Shown piece after piece: positions 19,866 through 29,696 of a DNA stretch of 64,000 nucleotides. Within the stretch, counting starts at the first letter, position 1. The number at the start of each line of letters is the position of its first letter. The stretch lies in the NCBI RefSeq assembly GCF_000518805.1, contig NZ_JAEH01000002.1, positions 186,001 to 250,000 of the forward strand, read 5' to 3'. The notes under the pieces were generated by a model that saw only the letters and a program-made list of their open reading frames with translations, searched no databases and was not told the origin of the DNA. This DNA comes from Shewanella waksmanii ATCC BAA-643 (GTDB taxonomy: Bacteria; Pseudomonadota; Gammaproteobacteria; Enterobacterales; Shewanellaceae). Made by a program: the position numbers and the translations under genes.

Positions 19866-20457
19866 ACGTATTTTTGACTTCTGTGTTGCTTTATTAGCGT
19901 TATTAGCCTTTTTACCGCTACTAATCATTGTGGCACTACTAGTGAAAAAAAATCTTGGATCACCAGTTCTGTATAGCCAAAGGCGCCCTGGTTTACATGG
20001 CAAAATTTTTACTATGTATAAATTCCGTAGCATGAAAGATACGACTGACAGTTCTGGCAAAGTGTTATCTGACGAAGAAAGGTTAACTAGTTTTGGCAAA
20101 AAATTGAGATCGACAAGTCTAGACGAGCTACCGGGCCTTTGGAATGTGCTTAAAGGGGATATGAGTCTAGTTGGTCCTAGGCCATTATTGGTTGAGTACT
20201 TACCGCTATATGACGAAGAGCAGGCTAGAAGGCATAACGTTAAGCCCGGAATAACTGGCTGGGCGCAGGTTAATGGGCGAAATGCCATAAGCTGGGAAGA
20301 CAAATTTAGACTTGATGTATGGTATGTAAAGCACTCATCGTTAGTCTTGGACATAAAAATACTTTTGATGACTGTCAAAAAGGTTTTTATCAAAGAAGGC
20401 ATATCTGCAGACACTCACGTCACAATGCAACCTTTCAAAGGGACGAGAAAAGATTGA
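19858..20457 (+). CDS. Small initiating phosphoglycosyltransferase (PglC-like sugar transferase)
   Basis: This 199-residue monotopic enzyme moves a sugar phosphate from UDP-sugar to undecaprenyl phosphate, starting the repeat unit. One reentrant helix (5-30) is followed by [18 protein letters not shown]. The catalytic Asp-Glu dyad sits in [20 protein letters not shown], then VGPRP and [13 protein letters not shown]. The size matches the minimal PglC type rather than the long WcaJ type. ATG 19858 has AGGAG seven bases upstream. Together with the PglD/E/F-like genes downstream, this points to a bacillosamine-type first sugar. Confidence 0.9.
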   Translation: MLKRIFDFCVALLALLAFLPLLIIVALLVKKNLGSPVLYSQRRPGLHGKIFTMYKFRSMKDTTDSSGKVLSDEERLTSFGKKLRSTSLDELPGLWNVLKGDMSLVGPRPLLVEYLPLYDEEQARRHNVKPGITGWAQVNGRNAISWEDKFRLDVWYVKHSSLVLDIKILLMTVKKVFIKEGISADTHVTMQPFKGTRKD

Positions 20458-21071
20458 AGAAAATAGCTATTTTGGGAGCGAGTGGCCATGGAAAAGTCGT
20501 TGCTGAAATCGCAGAATTATGTGGTTACCATGTGACCTTTTATGATGATGCATGGCCAACTGAGAAACACTTGCTTGATTGGGAAGTAGTGGGAGACAGT
20601 TCACTACTCATTGACGGGCACAGTTCCTATGATGGCGTTTTTGTTGCGATCGGTAATAATACGGTTCGCTTAACTAAAATGGAAAGGCTCAAAGAGGCTG
20701 GTATAAAGTTAGTGTCTTTAGTTCATCCTTCTGCGGTCGTAAGCCTGTATGCCAAAGTTGGAGTTGGTTCAGTGATAATGGCCAATACTGTAATCGGCAC
20801 TAATGCTATATTGGGTGAAGGTACGATATGTAATACAGCGTGCTCAGTCGACCATGATTGTGAAATTGGCGATTGTGTGCATATTAGTCCAGGTGCAAGG
20901 TTAGCTGGCGGAGTTTCAGTTGGCGATATGACATGGATTGGAATCGGAGCCTCTGTGATTCAACAAATCATTATTGGATCTAACGTTGTTGTAGGGGCCG
21001 GAGCGACAGTAATACGAGATGTGAGTGATGCCACTACTGTAGTTGGTTCTCCAGCTACATTAGTATCGTAG
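20454..21071 (+). CDS. Sugar N-acetyltransferase, PglD/NeuD-like
   Basis: The 205-residue protein has an N-terminal Rossmann-like part with [19 protein letters not shown], then a left-handed beta-helix of hexapeptide repeats. The catalytic-type His lies in [17 protein letters not shown]. It likely acetylates the 4-amino group made by the adjacent aminotransferase. The reading frame is open far upstream, but TTG 20454 (TTGA overlap with the PGT stop, AAGGGA upstream) gives the canonical start. Confidence 0.87.
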   Translation: MKKIAILGASGHGKVVAEIAELCGYHVTFYDDAWPTEKHLLDWEVVGDSSLLIDGHSSYDGVFVAIGNNTVRLTKMERLKEAGIKLVSLVHPSAVVSLYAKVGVGSVIMANTVIGTNAILGEGTICNTACSVDHDCEIGDCVHISPGARLAGGVSVGDMTWIGIGASVIQQIIIGSNVVVGAGATVIRDVSDATTVVGSPATLVS

Positions 21072-21086
21072 TAAATTGAGGAAATT

Positions 21087-22265
21087 ATGCTTAATACCCC
21101 GTTTTCCCCATGGCCATGCTTTTCAAACGAAGAGGCTAGGATCATCCATTATGTGCTGTTGTCAAATAAAGTAAATTATTGGACTGGTACAGAAGGGCGA
21201 AATTTTGAAAGAGAATTTGCAGACTTTGTTGGTACTGATTATGCGGTTGCGCTAGCAAATGGCACCTTAGCGCTTGACTTAGCATTAAAGGCTTTAGAAG
21301 TAGGCCCTGGTGATGAGGTCGTCACCACGCCACGAACATTTTTAGCATCAGCATCTTCAATTGTTACCGCCGGAGCTAGTCCAGTTTTTGCTGATGTTGA
21401 TTTGAACAGCCAGAATATCACTGCTGAAACGATAGCAGAGGTGATAACAGAAAGAACCAAAGCCGTTATAGTCGTTCATTTAGCTGGAATGCCTGCTGAA
21501 ATGGATTCGATTATGGCGTTATCGGAAAAGTATGGTTTTGCGGTGATAGAAGATTGCGCTCAAGCTCATGGCGCGATGTATAAAGGTCGCTCAGTTGGCA
21601 GTATCGGCCATATTGGTGCGTGGTCATTCTGTCAAGACAAGATTATGACAACAGGTGGTGAAGGTGGAATCGTAACTACCAATGACAAGCAGTTGTGGCA
21701 AAAAATGTGGTCTTACAAAGATCATGGAAAGAGTTATGACTCTGTTTATAACAAACAGCACCCACCAGGTTTTCGTTGGTTACATGATTCGTTTGGCACA
21801 AATTGGCGTATGACTGAGTTACAAGCTGCCATTGGTCGATATCAACTTAAACAGTTACCAAATTGGACTATACAACGCCAAACTAACGCGAATGCTTTGG
21901 ATAACGCTTTAAAAGCGTTAAACGTAGTTAGGTTAGTAAATGTTCCGCCCGAATGTTCGCATGCGGAATATAAACATTATGTATTTGTTAACCCTTGCCA
22001 TCTTCGGACTGGCTGGTCTCGTGATCGTATTGTTGACGAAATTAATGCTAGAGGAGTGCCTGTTTTTCAAGGGAGTTGCTCAGAGGTCTATTTAGAAAAA
22101 GCGTTTGATGACACTGGTTGGCGCCCCAAGCAGCGTCTAGCGAATGCAGTAGAGCTCGGCGAAACCAGCTTAATGTTTTTGGTTCATCCTACGTTGAAAG
22201 AAACCGAAGTAACTCTCATGTGTTCAATAGCCAAAGCCGTATTACTCGAAGCTTCAGCTGAGTAA
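21087..22265 (+). CDS. PLP-dependent sugar aminotransferase, DegT/DnrJ/EryC1 family (PglE-like)
   Basis: The 392-residue enzyme has the family motifs ANGTLALDLALKAL, VVTTPRTFLASASS and VIEDCAQAHGAMYKGR. The Schiff-base lysine lies in WSFCQDKIMTTGGEGG (near residue 189). It should aminate the 4-keto-6-deoxy sugar nucleotide made by the 4,6-dehydratase encoded at 23643. It follows the acetyltransferase by 15 bases. Exact product (bacillosamine-type or 4-amino-4,6-dideoxy sugar) cannot be settled from sequence. Confidence 0.9.
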   Translation: MLNTPFSPWPCFSNEEARIIHYVLLSNKVNYWTGTEGRNFEREFADFVGTDYAVALANGTLALDLALKALEVGPGDEVVTTPRTFLASASSIVTAGASPVFADVDLNSQNITAETIAEVITERTKAVIVVHLAGMPAEMDSIMALSEKYGFAVIEDCAQAHGAMYKGRSVGSIGHIGAWSFCQDKIMTTGGEGGIVTTNDKQLWQKMWSYKDHGKSYDSVYNKQHPPGFRWLHDSFGTNWRMTELQAAIGRYQLKQLPNWTIQRQTNANALDNALKALNVVRLVNVPPECSHAEYKHYVFVNPCHLRTGWSRDRIVDEINARGVPVFQGSCSEVYLEKAFDDTGWRPKQRLANAVELGETSLMFLVHPTLKETEVTLMCSIAKAVLLEASAE

Positions 22266-22302
22266 AAGATGACAGAATAGTTTAGTTTTATTAAGGTTTA
22301 AG

Positions 22303-23469
22303 ATGAAAATTGCAGTAGCAGGTACAGGGTACGTAGGTCTTTCAAATGCAGTGTTGTTAGCTCAACATAACGCAGTTGTCGCTGTGGATATAGTAGCGGA
22401 AAAGGTTGAGCAAATTAATCAACGGGTTTCGCCAATCGCTGATGACGAAATTGAACATTTTTTTGCTAATAATGACCTTAACCTCGTAGCAACGACAGAT
22501 ACATCGTTCGCATATAAAGAAGCTGATTATGTGATCATCGCAACGCCGACGGATTACGACCCTGTAGACAACTTTTTTAATACAGAATCGGTAGAAGCAG
22601 TAATTAAGGAAGTAATGTTAATTAACCCTAACGCTGTGATGATTATAAAGTCCACAGTTCCTGTTGGGTATACAGCTGCAATCAAAGAGAAGTTTGCTAC
22701 CGACAATATTATTTTCTCTCCTGAGTTTTTAAGAGAAGGCCGGGCGCTGTATGATAACTTGCATCCATCAAGAATTATTCTTGGTGAAGACTCAGAGAGA
22801 GCTAAGAAGTTTGCAAGCTTACTTTGTGAAGCCGCGGTTAAAGAAAGCATTGAAGTGCTATTCACCGATAGTACAGAAGCTGAGGCTGTTAAACTTTTCT
22901 CCAATACGTACTTAGCTATGCGAGTGGCTTATTTCAATGAATTGGACACGTATGCTGAGACACATAATCTCGATAGTAAACAGATAATTCAAGGGGTAGG
23001 CTTAGATCCCCGTATCGGAAACCACTACAATAATCCCTCTTTTGGTTATGGTGGATATTGTCTTCCAAAAGATACTAAACAGCTAAAAGCGAACTATGCA
23101 GATGTACCTAATTGCATTATCGGTGCAATCGTTGAAGCTAATACAGTAAGAAAAGATTTTATTGCTGAGTCAATTCTTAGTAAACAACCAAAAACTGTTG
23201 GAATATACCGACTAATTATGAAATCTGGCTCCGATAACTTCAGGGCTTCTAGCATCCAAGGCATCATGAAACGCATTAAGGCTAAGGGTATAGAAGTTAT
23301 TGTTTACGAACCTGTACTCAAAGATGGAACTTTTTATAACTCGGAAGTTGTTAAAGATATCAATGACTTTAAAAACCGATCGGACGTGATAGTTTCAAAT
23401 CGTATGGATACAGAGCTCTGCGATGTGGAAAGCAAAGTTTATACGCGGGATCTTTTTGGTTCAGATTGA
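22303..23469 (+). CDS. ugd: UDP-glucose 6-dehydrogenase
   Basis: The 388-residue enzyme, the same length as E. coli Ugd, oxidises UDP-glucose to UDP-glucuronate. It starts with the NAD-binding [18 protein letters not shown], has the [19 protein letters not shown] segment and the catalytic Cys in [14 protein letters not shown] (near 250). A terminator-like hairpin follows, so transcription from the operon probably drops here. It implies a uronic acid in the polysaccharide. Confidence 0.95.
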   Translation: MKIAVAGTGYVGLSNAVLLAQHNAVVAVDIVAEKVEQINQRVSPIADDEIEHFFANNDLNLVATTDTSFAYKEADYVIIATPTDYDPVDNFFNTESVEAVIKEVMLINPNAVMIIKSTVPVGYTAAIKEKFATDNIIFSPEFLREGRALYDNLHPSRIILGEDSERAKKFASLLCEAAVKESIEVLFTDSTEAEAVKLFSNTYLAMRVAYFNELDTYAETHNLDSKQIIQGVGLDPRIGNHYNNPSFGYGGYCLPKDTKQLKANYADVPNCIIGAIVEANTVRKDFIAESILSKQPKTVGIYRLIMKSGSDNFRASSIQGIMKRIKAKGIEVIVYEPVLKDGTFYNSEVVKDINDFKNRSDVIVSNRMDTELCDVESKVYTRDLFGSD

Positions 23470-23480
23470 AATCTGTGTTA

Positions 23481-23515
23481 AACCCTGGGGTGGAAAGTTT
23501 CAGGGTTGTTTTTTG
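23481..23515 (+). terminator. Rho-independent terminator after ugd
   Basis: AACCCTG (23481-23487) pairs with CAGGGTT (23501-23507) around a 13-base loop, followed by GTTTTTTG. It sits 11 bases after the ugd stop and before a separate promoter. Confidence 0.7.
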
Positions 23516-23579
23516 TGTTAGCATTCTGCTTGTGTTGTGATAGTGCTTTGTGTGTGGGGTGGGGGTTATGCTTCCGCTA

Positions 23580-23610
23580 TTGTCATGGACTCCGTAGACT
23601 GTGTTATAAT
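23580..23610 (+). promoter_or_regulatory. Strong sigma70-type promoter upstream of the 4,6-dehydratase gene
   Basis: TTGTCA (23580-23585) and a perfect TATAAT (23605-23610) carry an extended TGT just before the -10, with a 19-base spacer. Coming straight after the ugd terminator, it should give the dehydratase and galU genes their own constitutive transcript. Confidence 0.65.
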
Positions 23611-23642
23611 CGAAGCCTTTGTAGTCATTTAAAAGTTGTTTT

Positions 23643-25604
23643 ATGTCCCAGGACAAGCAGAAAGAGCAGGATATGGATTTTTTGCAATATGTTTTCTCCC
23701 TCAAACGTTCTCACAAACGATTAGTCAGCGTATTTGTAGACTCACTTTCCATTCTTGCAGCGTTTTGGTGCGCTCTTTATGTTCGAATTGACGCCATTGC
23801 AATTTTAAGTAAAGTCGATTTATGGGGACTGGTTTTCTCTTTGGTGCCGATTAGTATTATCGGGTTTCATAAGTTAGGCTTGTACAAAACCGTACTAAGA
23901 TATTTAAGTTTACAGGCACTGACAGCAATTTTTTTGGGTGTAATTTTATCAACATTATCAATGGTCGTAATTGACTATTTTCTTAATATTGGTATTCCTA
24001 GAACGGTTCCATTCATTTACGCAGCGTTTGCGCTTATTTTCGTCGGCGGAACCAGGGCCGTTATACGATCTTTAGTCGGCTCGGGTTTAAAACGCATTGG
24101 GGAACCCGTAATTATTTATGGTGCCGGAGTCGGCGGTAGGCAGTTATTAACTGCTCTAGTACAAAGCCATGAATATTACCCTTTTGCTTTTGTTGACGAT
24201 GACAAGAGTCTTCATGGAACTGTCATCCAAGGGGTTCATGTACATTCCCCTTCTATAATTAGAAAGTTAATTCGTCATAAAAAAGCTACTAAAGTCTTAC
24301 TTGCACTTCCTAGTGCATCAAGAGCTCGCAGACAGCAGATCTTAATGTCATTGGAGCAACTTGCTATTCAAATTTTAACTATGCCCTCTATGGCCGATAT
24401 TGTCAGTGGTAATAAGCAATTTAGTGATATTAAGGAGGTAGAGATTGAAGACCTCCTTGGTCGGGAATCAGTTGAACCTCGCAGCGAATTAATGGCCGCC
24501 AATATTACTGGAAAGGTAGTATTGGTTAGTGGAGCCGGTGGTTCTATTGGATCAGAGCTGTGCCGGCAGATTATTAAACTTGCACCGAGCAAACTTGTAC
24601 TGTTTGAGCTTTCCGAGTTTGGACTCTATTCAATTGAAAAAGAGCTTTTGGCTACTATAAAGCAACATGATCTAGCTGTTGAAATTTTTCCCATGCTGGG
24701 CTCTGTTCAAAGAGAAAATAGGGTACAAGCCGTAATGGAGGCTTTTCAAGTTCAAACTGTTTATCACGCTGCGGCGTACAAACATGTGCCTTTGGTAGAG
24801 CATAATGTTGTTGAAGGTGTAAGAAATAATGTTTTTGGAACTTTATACACAGCTAGGGCTGCAATTAATGCTAGCGTAGAAACTTTTGTTTTGATTTCGA
24901 CTGACAAAGCTGTCCGCCCCACTAACGTTATGGGGACAACTAAGCGTATGGCTGAGCTGATATTGCAATCTTTAGCAAAAGAAGAGCATAAAACTCGTTT
25001 TTGCATGGTGAGATTTGGCAATGTACTTGGCTCTTCAGGATCCGTTGTTCCATTGTTTAGAAAACAAATTGCTAGCGGTGGGCCGGTTACAGTCACTCAC
25101 CCTGAGATCACTCGATTTTTTATGACAATACCCGAAGCATCGCAACTAGTTATTCAAGCTGGAGCTATGGGCAAAGGCGGTGATGTTTTTGTTCTGGACA
25201 TGGGGGAGTCAGTTAAGATCGTCGACCTCGCTTCTAAGATGATTCGCTTGAGTGGTTTTGAGGTCAAAGATCTTAGAAATCCAGAAGGCGATATTTCTAT
25301 CGATTTCACAGGTCTTAGACCAGGTGAAAAGCTCTATGAAGAATTGTTGATTGGCGATGATGTCACGGGCACTGAGCATGAAAGAATTATGACGGCAAAT
25401 GAAGTGTATCTTACTTGGAATGAGTTGGAACCTATATTAAGTCGACTTGATTTAGCATGTCATAAATTTGCCCACGAAGAAATAAGAGAATTATTGATTA
25501 CAGCCCCGACAGGTTTTGCGCCAACTGATGGTATTTGTGATTTAGTTTGGCAGGTAAAATCAGAAGGGACAGATGACGATAACGTTGTTAATTTAGTTTC
25601 CTAA
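23643..25604 (+). CDS. UDP-sugar 4,6-dehydratase, membrane-anchored (PglF/WbpM/CapD family)
   Basis: The 653-residue protein has four N-terminal membrane helices (about 25-145) and a first Rossmann domain with [14 protein letters not shown] catalytic short-chain-dehydrogenase domain follows, with [16 protein letters not shown] (near 297), [12 protein letters not shown] and [20 protein letters not shown]. It makes the 4-keto-6-deoxy intermediate, usually from UDP-GlcNAc. This completes a PglF-PglE-PglD-PglC set with the genes at 19858-22265. ATG 23643 is used. ATG 23673 (MDFLQYVF) also fits the family N-terminus. Confidence 0.92.
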   Translation: MSQDKQKEQDMDFLQYVFSLKRSHKRLVSVFVDSLSILAAFWCALYVRIDAIAILSKVDLWGLVFSLVPISIIGFHKLGLYKTVLRYLSLQALTAIFLGVILSTLSMVVIDYFLNIGIPRTVPFIYAAFALIFVGGTRAVIRSLVGSGLKRIGEPVIIYGAGVGGRQLLTALVQSHEYYPFAFVDDDKSLHGTVIQGVHVHSPSIIRKLIRHKKATKVLLALPSASRARRQQILMSLEQLAIQILTMPSMADIVSGNKQFSDIKEVEIEDLLGRESVEPRSELMAANITGKVVLVSGAGGSIGSELCRQIIKLAPSKLVLFELSEFGLYSIEKELLATIKQHDLAVEIFPMLGSVQRENRVQAVMEAFQVQTVYHAAAYKHVPLVEHNVVEGVRNNVFGTLYTARAAINASVETFVLISTDKAVRPTNVMGTTKRMAELILQSLAKEEHKTRFCMVRFGNVLGSSGSVVPLFRKQIASGGPVTVTHPEITRFFMTIPEASQLVIQAGAMGKGGDVFVLDMGESVKIVDLASKMIRLSGFEVKDLRNPEGDISIDFTGLRPGEKLYEELLIGDDVTGTEHERIMTANEVYLTWNELEPILSRLDLACHKFAHEEIRELLITAPTGFAPTDGICDLVWQVKSEGTDDDNVVNLVS

Positions 25605-25624
25605 TTTTTAGTAGAGAACATAAA

Positions 25625-26509
25625 ATGAAAGTAGTCATACCGGTAGCAGGCTTAGGAACACGTATGTTGCCGGCCACTAAAGCAATTCCCAAAGAGATGT
25701 TACCTTTGGTTGATAAGCCATTGATTCAGTACATCGTTAACGAATGTGTTAGTGCAGGCGTAAAAGAGATTGTTTTGGTCACGCATGCCAGTAAAAATGC
25801 CATTGAGAATCACTTCGATACCTCTTATGAGTTAGAGTCGACACTAGAAAAGCGCGTAAAAAGGCAATTGCTTGAAGAGGTGCAATCTATTTGTCCCAAA
25901 GATGTGACTATTATGCATGTCAGGCAGGGTGAGGCTAAGGGACTAGGTCATGCGGTGCTTTGCGCTAAGCCGTGTATAGGGGACAGCCCCTTTGCGGTTG
26001 TGTTGCCCGATGTTATTTTAGATGAATATACCGCAGATCAATCGAGTCAAAACTTAGCGGCAATGATGGCTAAGTTTAAGGCAAGCAATGCTAGTCAAAT
26101 CATGGTTGCGCCAGTAGCTAAGAGCGATGTCGATAAATACGGTATTGCAGATTGTGGCGGAGAGGCAATTACCGAGGGTGAATCGGCTGTCATCAAGCGT
26201 ATGGTCGAGAAACCTGCCGTAGACCAGGCTCCATCAAATTTAGCTGTTGTTGGTCGTTATGTGTTATCTGAAAAAATTTGGCGTTTACTAGCAAAAACAC
26301 CTGCCGGTGCAGGTGATGAAATTCAGTTAACTGACGCAATCGACATGCTTATTACTTCAGAGCCTGTAGAAGCTTTCCATATGAGCGGTAAATCTCATGA
26401 TTGTGGTGATAAGCTAGGTTATATGATGGCATTTGTTGAATATGGCCTACGCCATGAAAAGCAAGGTGCAGACTTTAAACGCCAGCTAGCGCAACTTATA
26501 AAAGACTAA
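25625..26509 (+). CDS. galU: UTP-glucose-1-phosphate uridylyltransferase
   Basis: The 294-residue enzyme makes UDP-glucose for ugd and the polysaccharide enzymes. It begins [20 protein letters not shown] with the intact GxGTR and PKE(M)LP nucleotidyltransferase motifs, and [10 protein letters not shown] is the metal-binding region. It is the last gene of the plus-strand operon. Its stop codon overlaps, by four bases, the stop of the minus-strand gene at 26506. Confidence 0.95.
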   Translation: MKVVIPVAGLGTRMLPATKAIPKEMLPLVDKPLIQYIVNECVSAGVKEIVLVTHASKNAIENHFDTSYELESTLEKRVKRQLLEEVQSICPKDVTIMHVRQGEAKGLGHAVLCAKPCIGDSPFAVVLPDVILDEYTADQSSQNLAAMMAKFKASNASQIMVAPVAKSDVDKYGIADCGGEAITEGESAVIKRMVEKPAVDQAPSNLAVVGRYVLSEKIWRLLAKTPAGAGDEIQLTDAIDMLITSEPVEAFHMSGKSHDCGDKLGYMMAFVEYGLRHEKQGADFKRQLAQLIKD

Positions 26510-27771
26510 GGCGCTATTTTTGCGGTCAAAGGGGCTGTGGTTTTAAACATAGCTCCTTCTATAGCATTAAAGCTCGTTGATAATTCGCTTTGCCAAAACC
26601 ACTGTTTTAACCTCTCATAATCTTGCTTTTCCTGTCCAGACAACGAAGTGAAATCACTGTCCAAGCAGGCCTGTAGCTGTTCAAAATTGGTTAATCTCCA
26701 TCTATTGTCGCTTTCGCTAATGAGTGGCAAACTTTGGGCGTAATCATAGTGGCTGCGTTGGATATTAACGCCTTGTGTTGCTATTTGTTTATAGTCAAAA
26801 CAGTAAAACCGAAAAGGGGTGTTGTTGGGCAGGGCATCGATGAATAAAGATGAGCTGTCTGTGATCAGCAAATCTATCTGTTTTAGTACATCATAGACAT
26901 CATCGCGTTCAGATATATCAATGATATTCGCTATCGATTGTAATCCCTTGGCTAAATGGGCTTCATTGGGGTGAAAGCGAATCAATAGTAACTGATTGTT
27001 GCGTTTGAGCTGCGCCGACAGTGCTTGCCAGTTAAAGCCTGCATCATAGGGAGAAACATTAGTTTGAGTAGCAGTTAGGCCACTGTCTCGCCATGTGGGC
27101 GCATAAAGAATCACCTTTTGATACGACCCATTGAATAGCTTTGACAAGTCAGTTTGGCGATGAGGGTAGCAGGCATAAAAATCGCTGCGCGGGTTGCTGC
27201 AGAGTAATGTTTCGCTTTTGGTTAGTTTAAATGCCGACGTAAACAGTGATTGTACTTGCTCCGATGGGCACAACATCACATCAGGTTTTACATACTCTTG
27301 ATAGTACTTTACCGATTTAAGCCATTTTTGCATGGGCTGCTGGCTATGATACACCTCATACAAAGGTCCTTGGTCGATATCAAATTCAATTTTTTTCAGT
27401 GGACTACCGTGCCAAAGGTTGGTCTTTATCGCGCCGCCGTGAGTGTAGCGGTTAATGTCACCGACATAACTGCTGTAGAAATAGAACTTAGCGGTTAACG
27501 AGTGATAAATCCCTGGTAATGACCATCGATGATAGGCTTCGTAGCCTTTGGCGTTGAGTTGTTCTAGCACTTGATTGTCAGCACTTATCCAGATAGCACG
27601 CATAAAGCCATTGAGTTGCCAGTGCAAGAATAAGTACTTACTGTTGTCAGCAAACTTATTTTTATAGCAACCAAATACGGCTTTGTGTTGCCGAGTGAGC
27701 AAACCACAGAGCACTTCACAAATCTTGGCGATTAGCCCTTTTATATATGATATTGCGTGTGTTTGCTTCAT
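26506..27771 (-). CDS. CDP-glycerol glycerophosphotransferase family protein (TagB/TagF-like)
   Basis: The 421-residue protein carries the Glyphos_transf signatures: [17 protein letters not shown] (about 93-109), [32 protein letters not shown] and [14 protein letters not shown]. The family transfers glycerol phosphate from CDP-glycerol, classically onto teichoic acids. With the TagD homologue just upstream in the same operon, a glycerol-phosphate decoration or backbone in this Gram-negative polysaccharide is likely. GGAG lies seven bases before ATG. Convergent overlap with galU leaves no room for a terminator. Confidence 0.87.
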   Translation of the reverse strand: MKQTHAISYIKGLIAKICEVLCGLLTRQHKAVFGCYKNKFADNSKYLFLHWQLNGFMRAIWISADNQVLEQLNAKGYEAYHRWSLPGIYHSLTAKFYFYSSYVGDINRYTHGGAIKTNLWHGSPLKKIEFDIDQGPLYEVYHSQQPMQKWLKSVKYYQEYVKPDVMLCPSEQVQSLFTSAFKLTKSETLLCSNPRSDFYACYPHRQTDLSKLFNGSYQKVILYAPTWRDSGLTATQTNVSPYDAGFNWQALSAQLKRNNQLLLIRFHPNEAHLAKGLQSIANIIDISERDDVYDVLKQIDLLITDSSSLFIDALPNNTPFRFYCFDYKQIATQGVNIQRSHYDYAQSLPLISESDNRWRLTNFEQLQACLDSDFTSLSGQEKQDYERLKQWFWQSELSTSFNAIEGAMFKTTAPLTAKIAP

Positions 27772-27825
27772 CGTTTTTCTCCGGTCATTACCAGCATTCG
27801 GCTATTCTGGTTGGGTATGAGTTGT

Positions 27826-28224
27826 CTAGTGATGCTGTTGTTGGCTTAAGTCGACTTTGATGTCAGTGGTCGAAATCTCGTCGGTACGGGCAAGGTAAAC
27901 AACTTGGCAATGTTGCTTTAGATGGTCAAAGTGACCCTGCCAATCATCTCCCATGGCGAATATATCGATATGATGGGTGGCAATATCTGTCACTTTTTGC
28001 TGCCAGTGGTTTTCGGCGATGACATGATCAACATATTTACACGCGGCAACTATTTCTACCCGCTGGGCGTAGCTAAAAAAAGCCGCCTTACCCTTTAAGG
28101 CATTAAATTCATCCGTAGAAACCGCCACAATTAACTTGTCACCCATTGCGCGTAATCGTTTAAGTAGTCGCACGTGGCCGTAGTGAAATAGATCAAATGT
28201 GCCGTAGGTTATGATAGTTTTCAT
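27826..28224 (-). CDS. tagD: Glycerol-3-phosphate cytidylyltransferase (TagD-like)
   Basis: The 132-residue protein makes CDP-glycerol. It has ITYGTFDLFHYGHVRLLKR with the HxGH motif of cytidylyltransferases and RTDEISTTDIK in place of the usual RTxGISTTxIK. Its length is close to Bacillus TagD. The frame opens to 28251, but AGGAG seven bases before the ATG ending at 28224 gives MKTIITYGTFD. It directly supplies the substrate for the glycerophosphotransferase encoded next. Confidence 0.9.
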   Translation of the reverse strand: MKTIITYGTFDLFHYGHVRLLKRLRAMGDKLIVAVSTDEFNALKGKAAFFSYAQRVEIVAACKYVDHVIAENHWQQKVTDIATHHIDIFAMGDDWQGHFDHLKQHCQVVYLARTDEISTTDIKVDLSQQQHH

Positions 28225-28234
28225 CTCTTTTCTC

Positions 28235-29662
28235 CTAGTGAGACAAGCCACTTGTTAGCCCAAAAGATTGTTTAAGCGTACTCATAATCAAATGCGAATA
28301 TTTACGAGTATTGGGATCGCGAGTGAATGACATCTCCACTAAACGGCGTTCCTCTTCTGGGGCATTATTTGGCAGTAGCAGCTGCACAGGCCCGAACACG
28401 CCGCGAGTTTGAGGTTTGTGTGTTTGTGTATTTGGGCTTGGCGCGTGATGATTGCTGGCGCTGGCACCAAATAGGGCGAGTCTGCCGCTAACGACATGTC
28501 GCAATTGGGGTAATATTGATAGCAAGCGATTGTTGAGGTTAAGGCGCCAGCTTAGCAGTGGGTTACCCTGATTATCGGTGAGCTCATCGGCTATAAAGGC
28601 ACTACCTGGGTGGCGTAACAGACTCGCCATACTCAAGATGAGTGTTAGCAATACAATGATTGGTGCGCTCAATAGTACAGCGAGTCTTAGCCATGGATTG
28701 GTTTGGTTAGATTGGGTTGTTGCCTGCAAATCATTAGCAGCCAGCAAACTAGGATCATCAACTTCGATGTGCCCGCCGTTATCAAGGTTAATGAGTAAAT
28801 TTTTGCTAACAATCACATTGTTAAGTTCCAGTCCTTCACCTACATAGGTGTTAGGCAGTACCACACAATTGTTAAGTATGGAGTTAGCGCCCACTAGGCA
28901 GTGGTCACCAATCACCGCGGTGTTGTTGATTACGACACTAGCATCTAGCCAGCTTTTCGCTGCTACTAAACCCATTGCTGCTCGCATTGATTGCCTATCT
29001 AATTGCACTTTTTCACCAAGATAAAAGCCACCTAATTGTTGGTTTTCAACAAACAACTCACTTGGTGACAGCCCCTTTATTTCACCTTGAACTAGCTTAA
29101 GGTTGGCTTGGTGGTAGTTTTGCAGGCTATCTAAATGAAAATTGTGACCGTGTAGAACCAGTGTGACCGCATCGCTATGGCTTTGGTCTTGAGTTAATGG
29201 CCAGTTCAGTTCATCAATAAACGGGATAGCGGCTGGCAGCAACATCATGCCAGCGCTAATGCCCTGCATTTTGGCTTGTACATAGGCGTCAGGGAAGCGG
29301 GCCGAGAATTCGACAAATTTTTCCACGCAGGGGCTGCGCAGCATATCACCGCGGATAATCAACGTAGGTTGGCCTCGGCTGATTGTCAGGCGGTTAAGTG
29401 TATCGAGCGCGTTCTCTTCTGGCTTTGATAGGAAGTACTCAATGTTTACCCCCCAGCGTTGTCCTTGTTGTAAGTATTGCTCTATCTCCTTGGCGTCTGT
29501 AGAGATAATCATCTTGATGTTTTTTATGCCGGCGCCGGCAAGATCTTCGAGGGTGTATTCAATCACTCGCTTACTGCCGACACTGAGCATCGCCGGGCTG
29601 TAATGCTGATTTAACGGAGTAAGTTCAGATCCGCTTCTATTGGCTAGTATGATGGCTTGCAT
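28235..29662 (-). CDS. Nucleotidyltransferase-like / left-handed beta-helix protein with degenerate sugar-transferase tail
   Basis: Residues 1-220 have the fold of sugar-phosphate nucleotidyltransferases (MQAIILANRSGSELTPL). The catalytic signatures are eroded, though: GxGTRL reads SGSEL, and the PK motif reads SPAML without Lys. A short left-handed beta-helix (about 240-300) follows. After a membrane helix (about 325-348), a segment resembles a phosphoglycosyltransferase with SILPQLRHVVSGRLALFG where active enzymes have [18 protein letters not shown], so the Asp-Glu dyad is gone. AAGGACG precedes the ATG ending at 29662; an upstream start to 29707 is open. Probably a non-catalytic or regulatory partner. 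Confidence 0.65.
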   Translation of the reverse strand: MQAIILANRSGSELTPLNQHYSPAMLSVGSKRVIEYTLEDLAGAGIKNIKMIISTDAKEIEQYLQQGQRWGVNIEYFLSKPEENALDTLNRLTISRGQPTLIIRGDMLRSPCVEKFVEFSARFPDAYVQAKMQGISAGMMLLPAAIPFIDELNWPLTQDQSHSDAVTLVLHGHNFHLDSLQNYHQANLKLVQGEIKGLSPSELFVENQQLGGFYLGEKVQLDRQSMRAAMGLVAAKSWLDASVVINNTAVIGDHCLVGANSILNNCVVLPNTYVGEGLELNNVIVSKNLLINLDNGGHIEVDDPSLLAANDLQATTQSNQTNPWLRLAVLLSAPIIVLLTLILSMASLLRHPGSAFIADELTDNQGNPLLSWRLNLNNRLLSILPQLRHVVSGRLALFGASASNHHAPSPNTQTHKPQTRGVFGPVQLLLPNNAPEEERRLVEMSFTRDPNTRKYSHLIMSTLKQSFGLTSGLSH

Positions 29663-29696
29663 AATATCGTCCTTATACACGTAGAGTGTTAAACCG

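Noticed and set aside
19806..20414. 202-codon minus-strand frame opposite the PglC-like gene
   Set aside because: Antisense shadow of a clear phosphoglycosyltransferase gene.
24132..24139. GGCGGTAG resembling the ops/JUMPstart element
   Set aside because: It falls within the 4,6-dehydratase coding region, over 450 bases into the gene, not in a leader of the polysaccharide operon.
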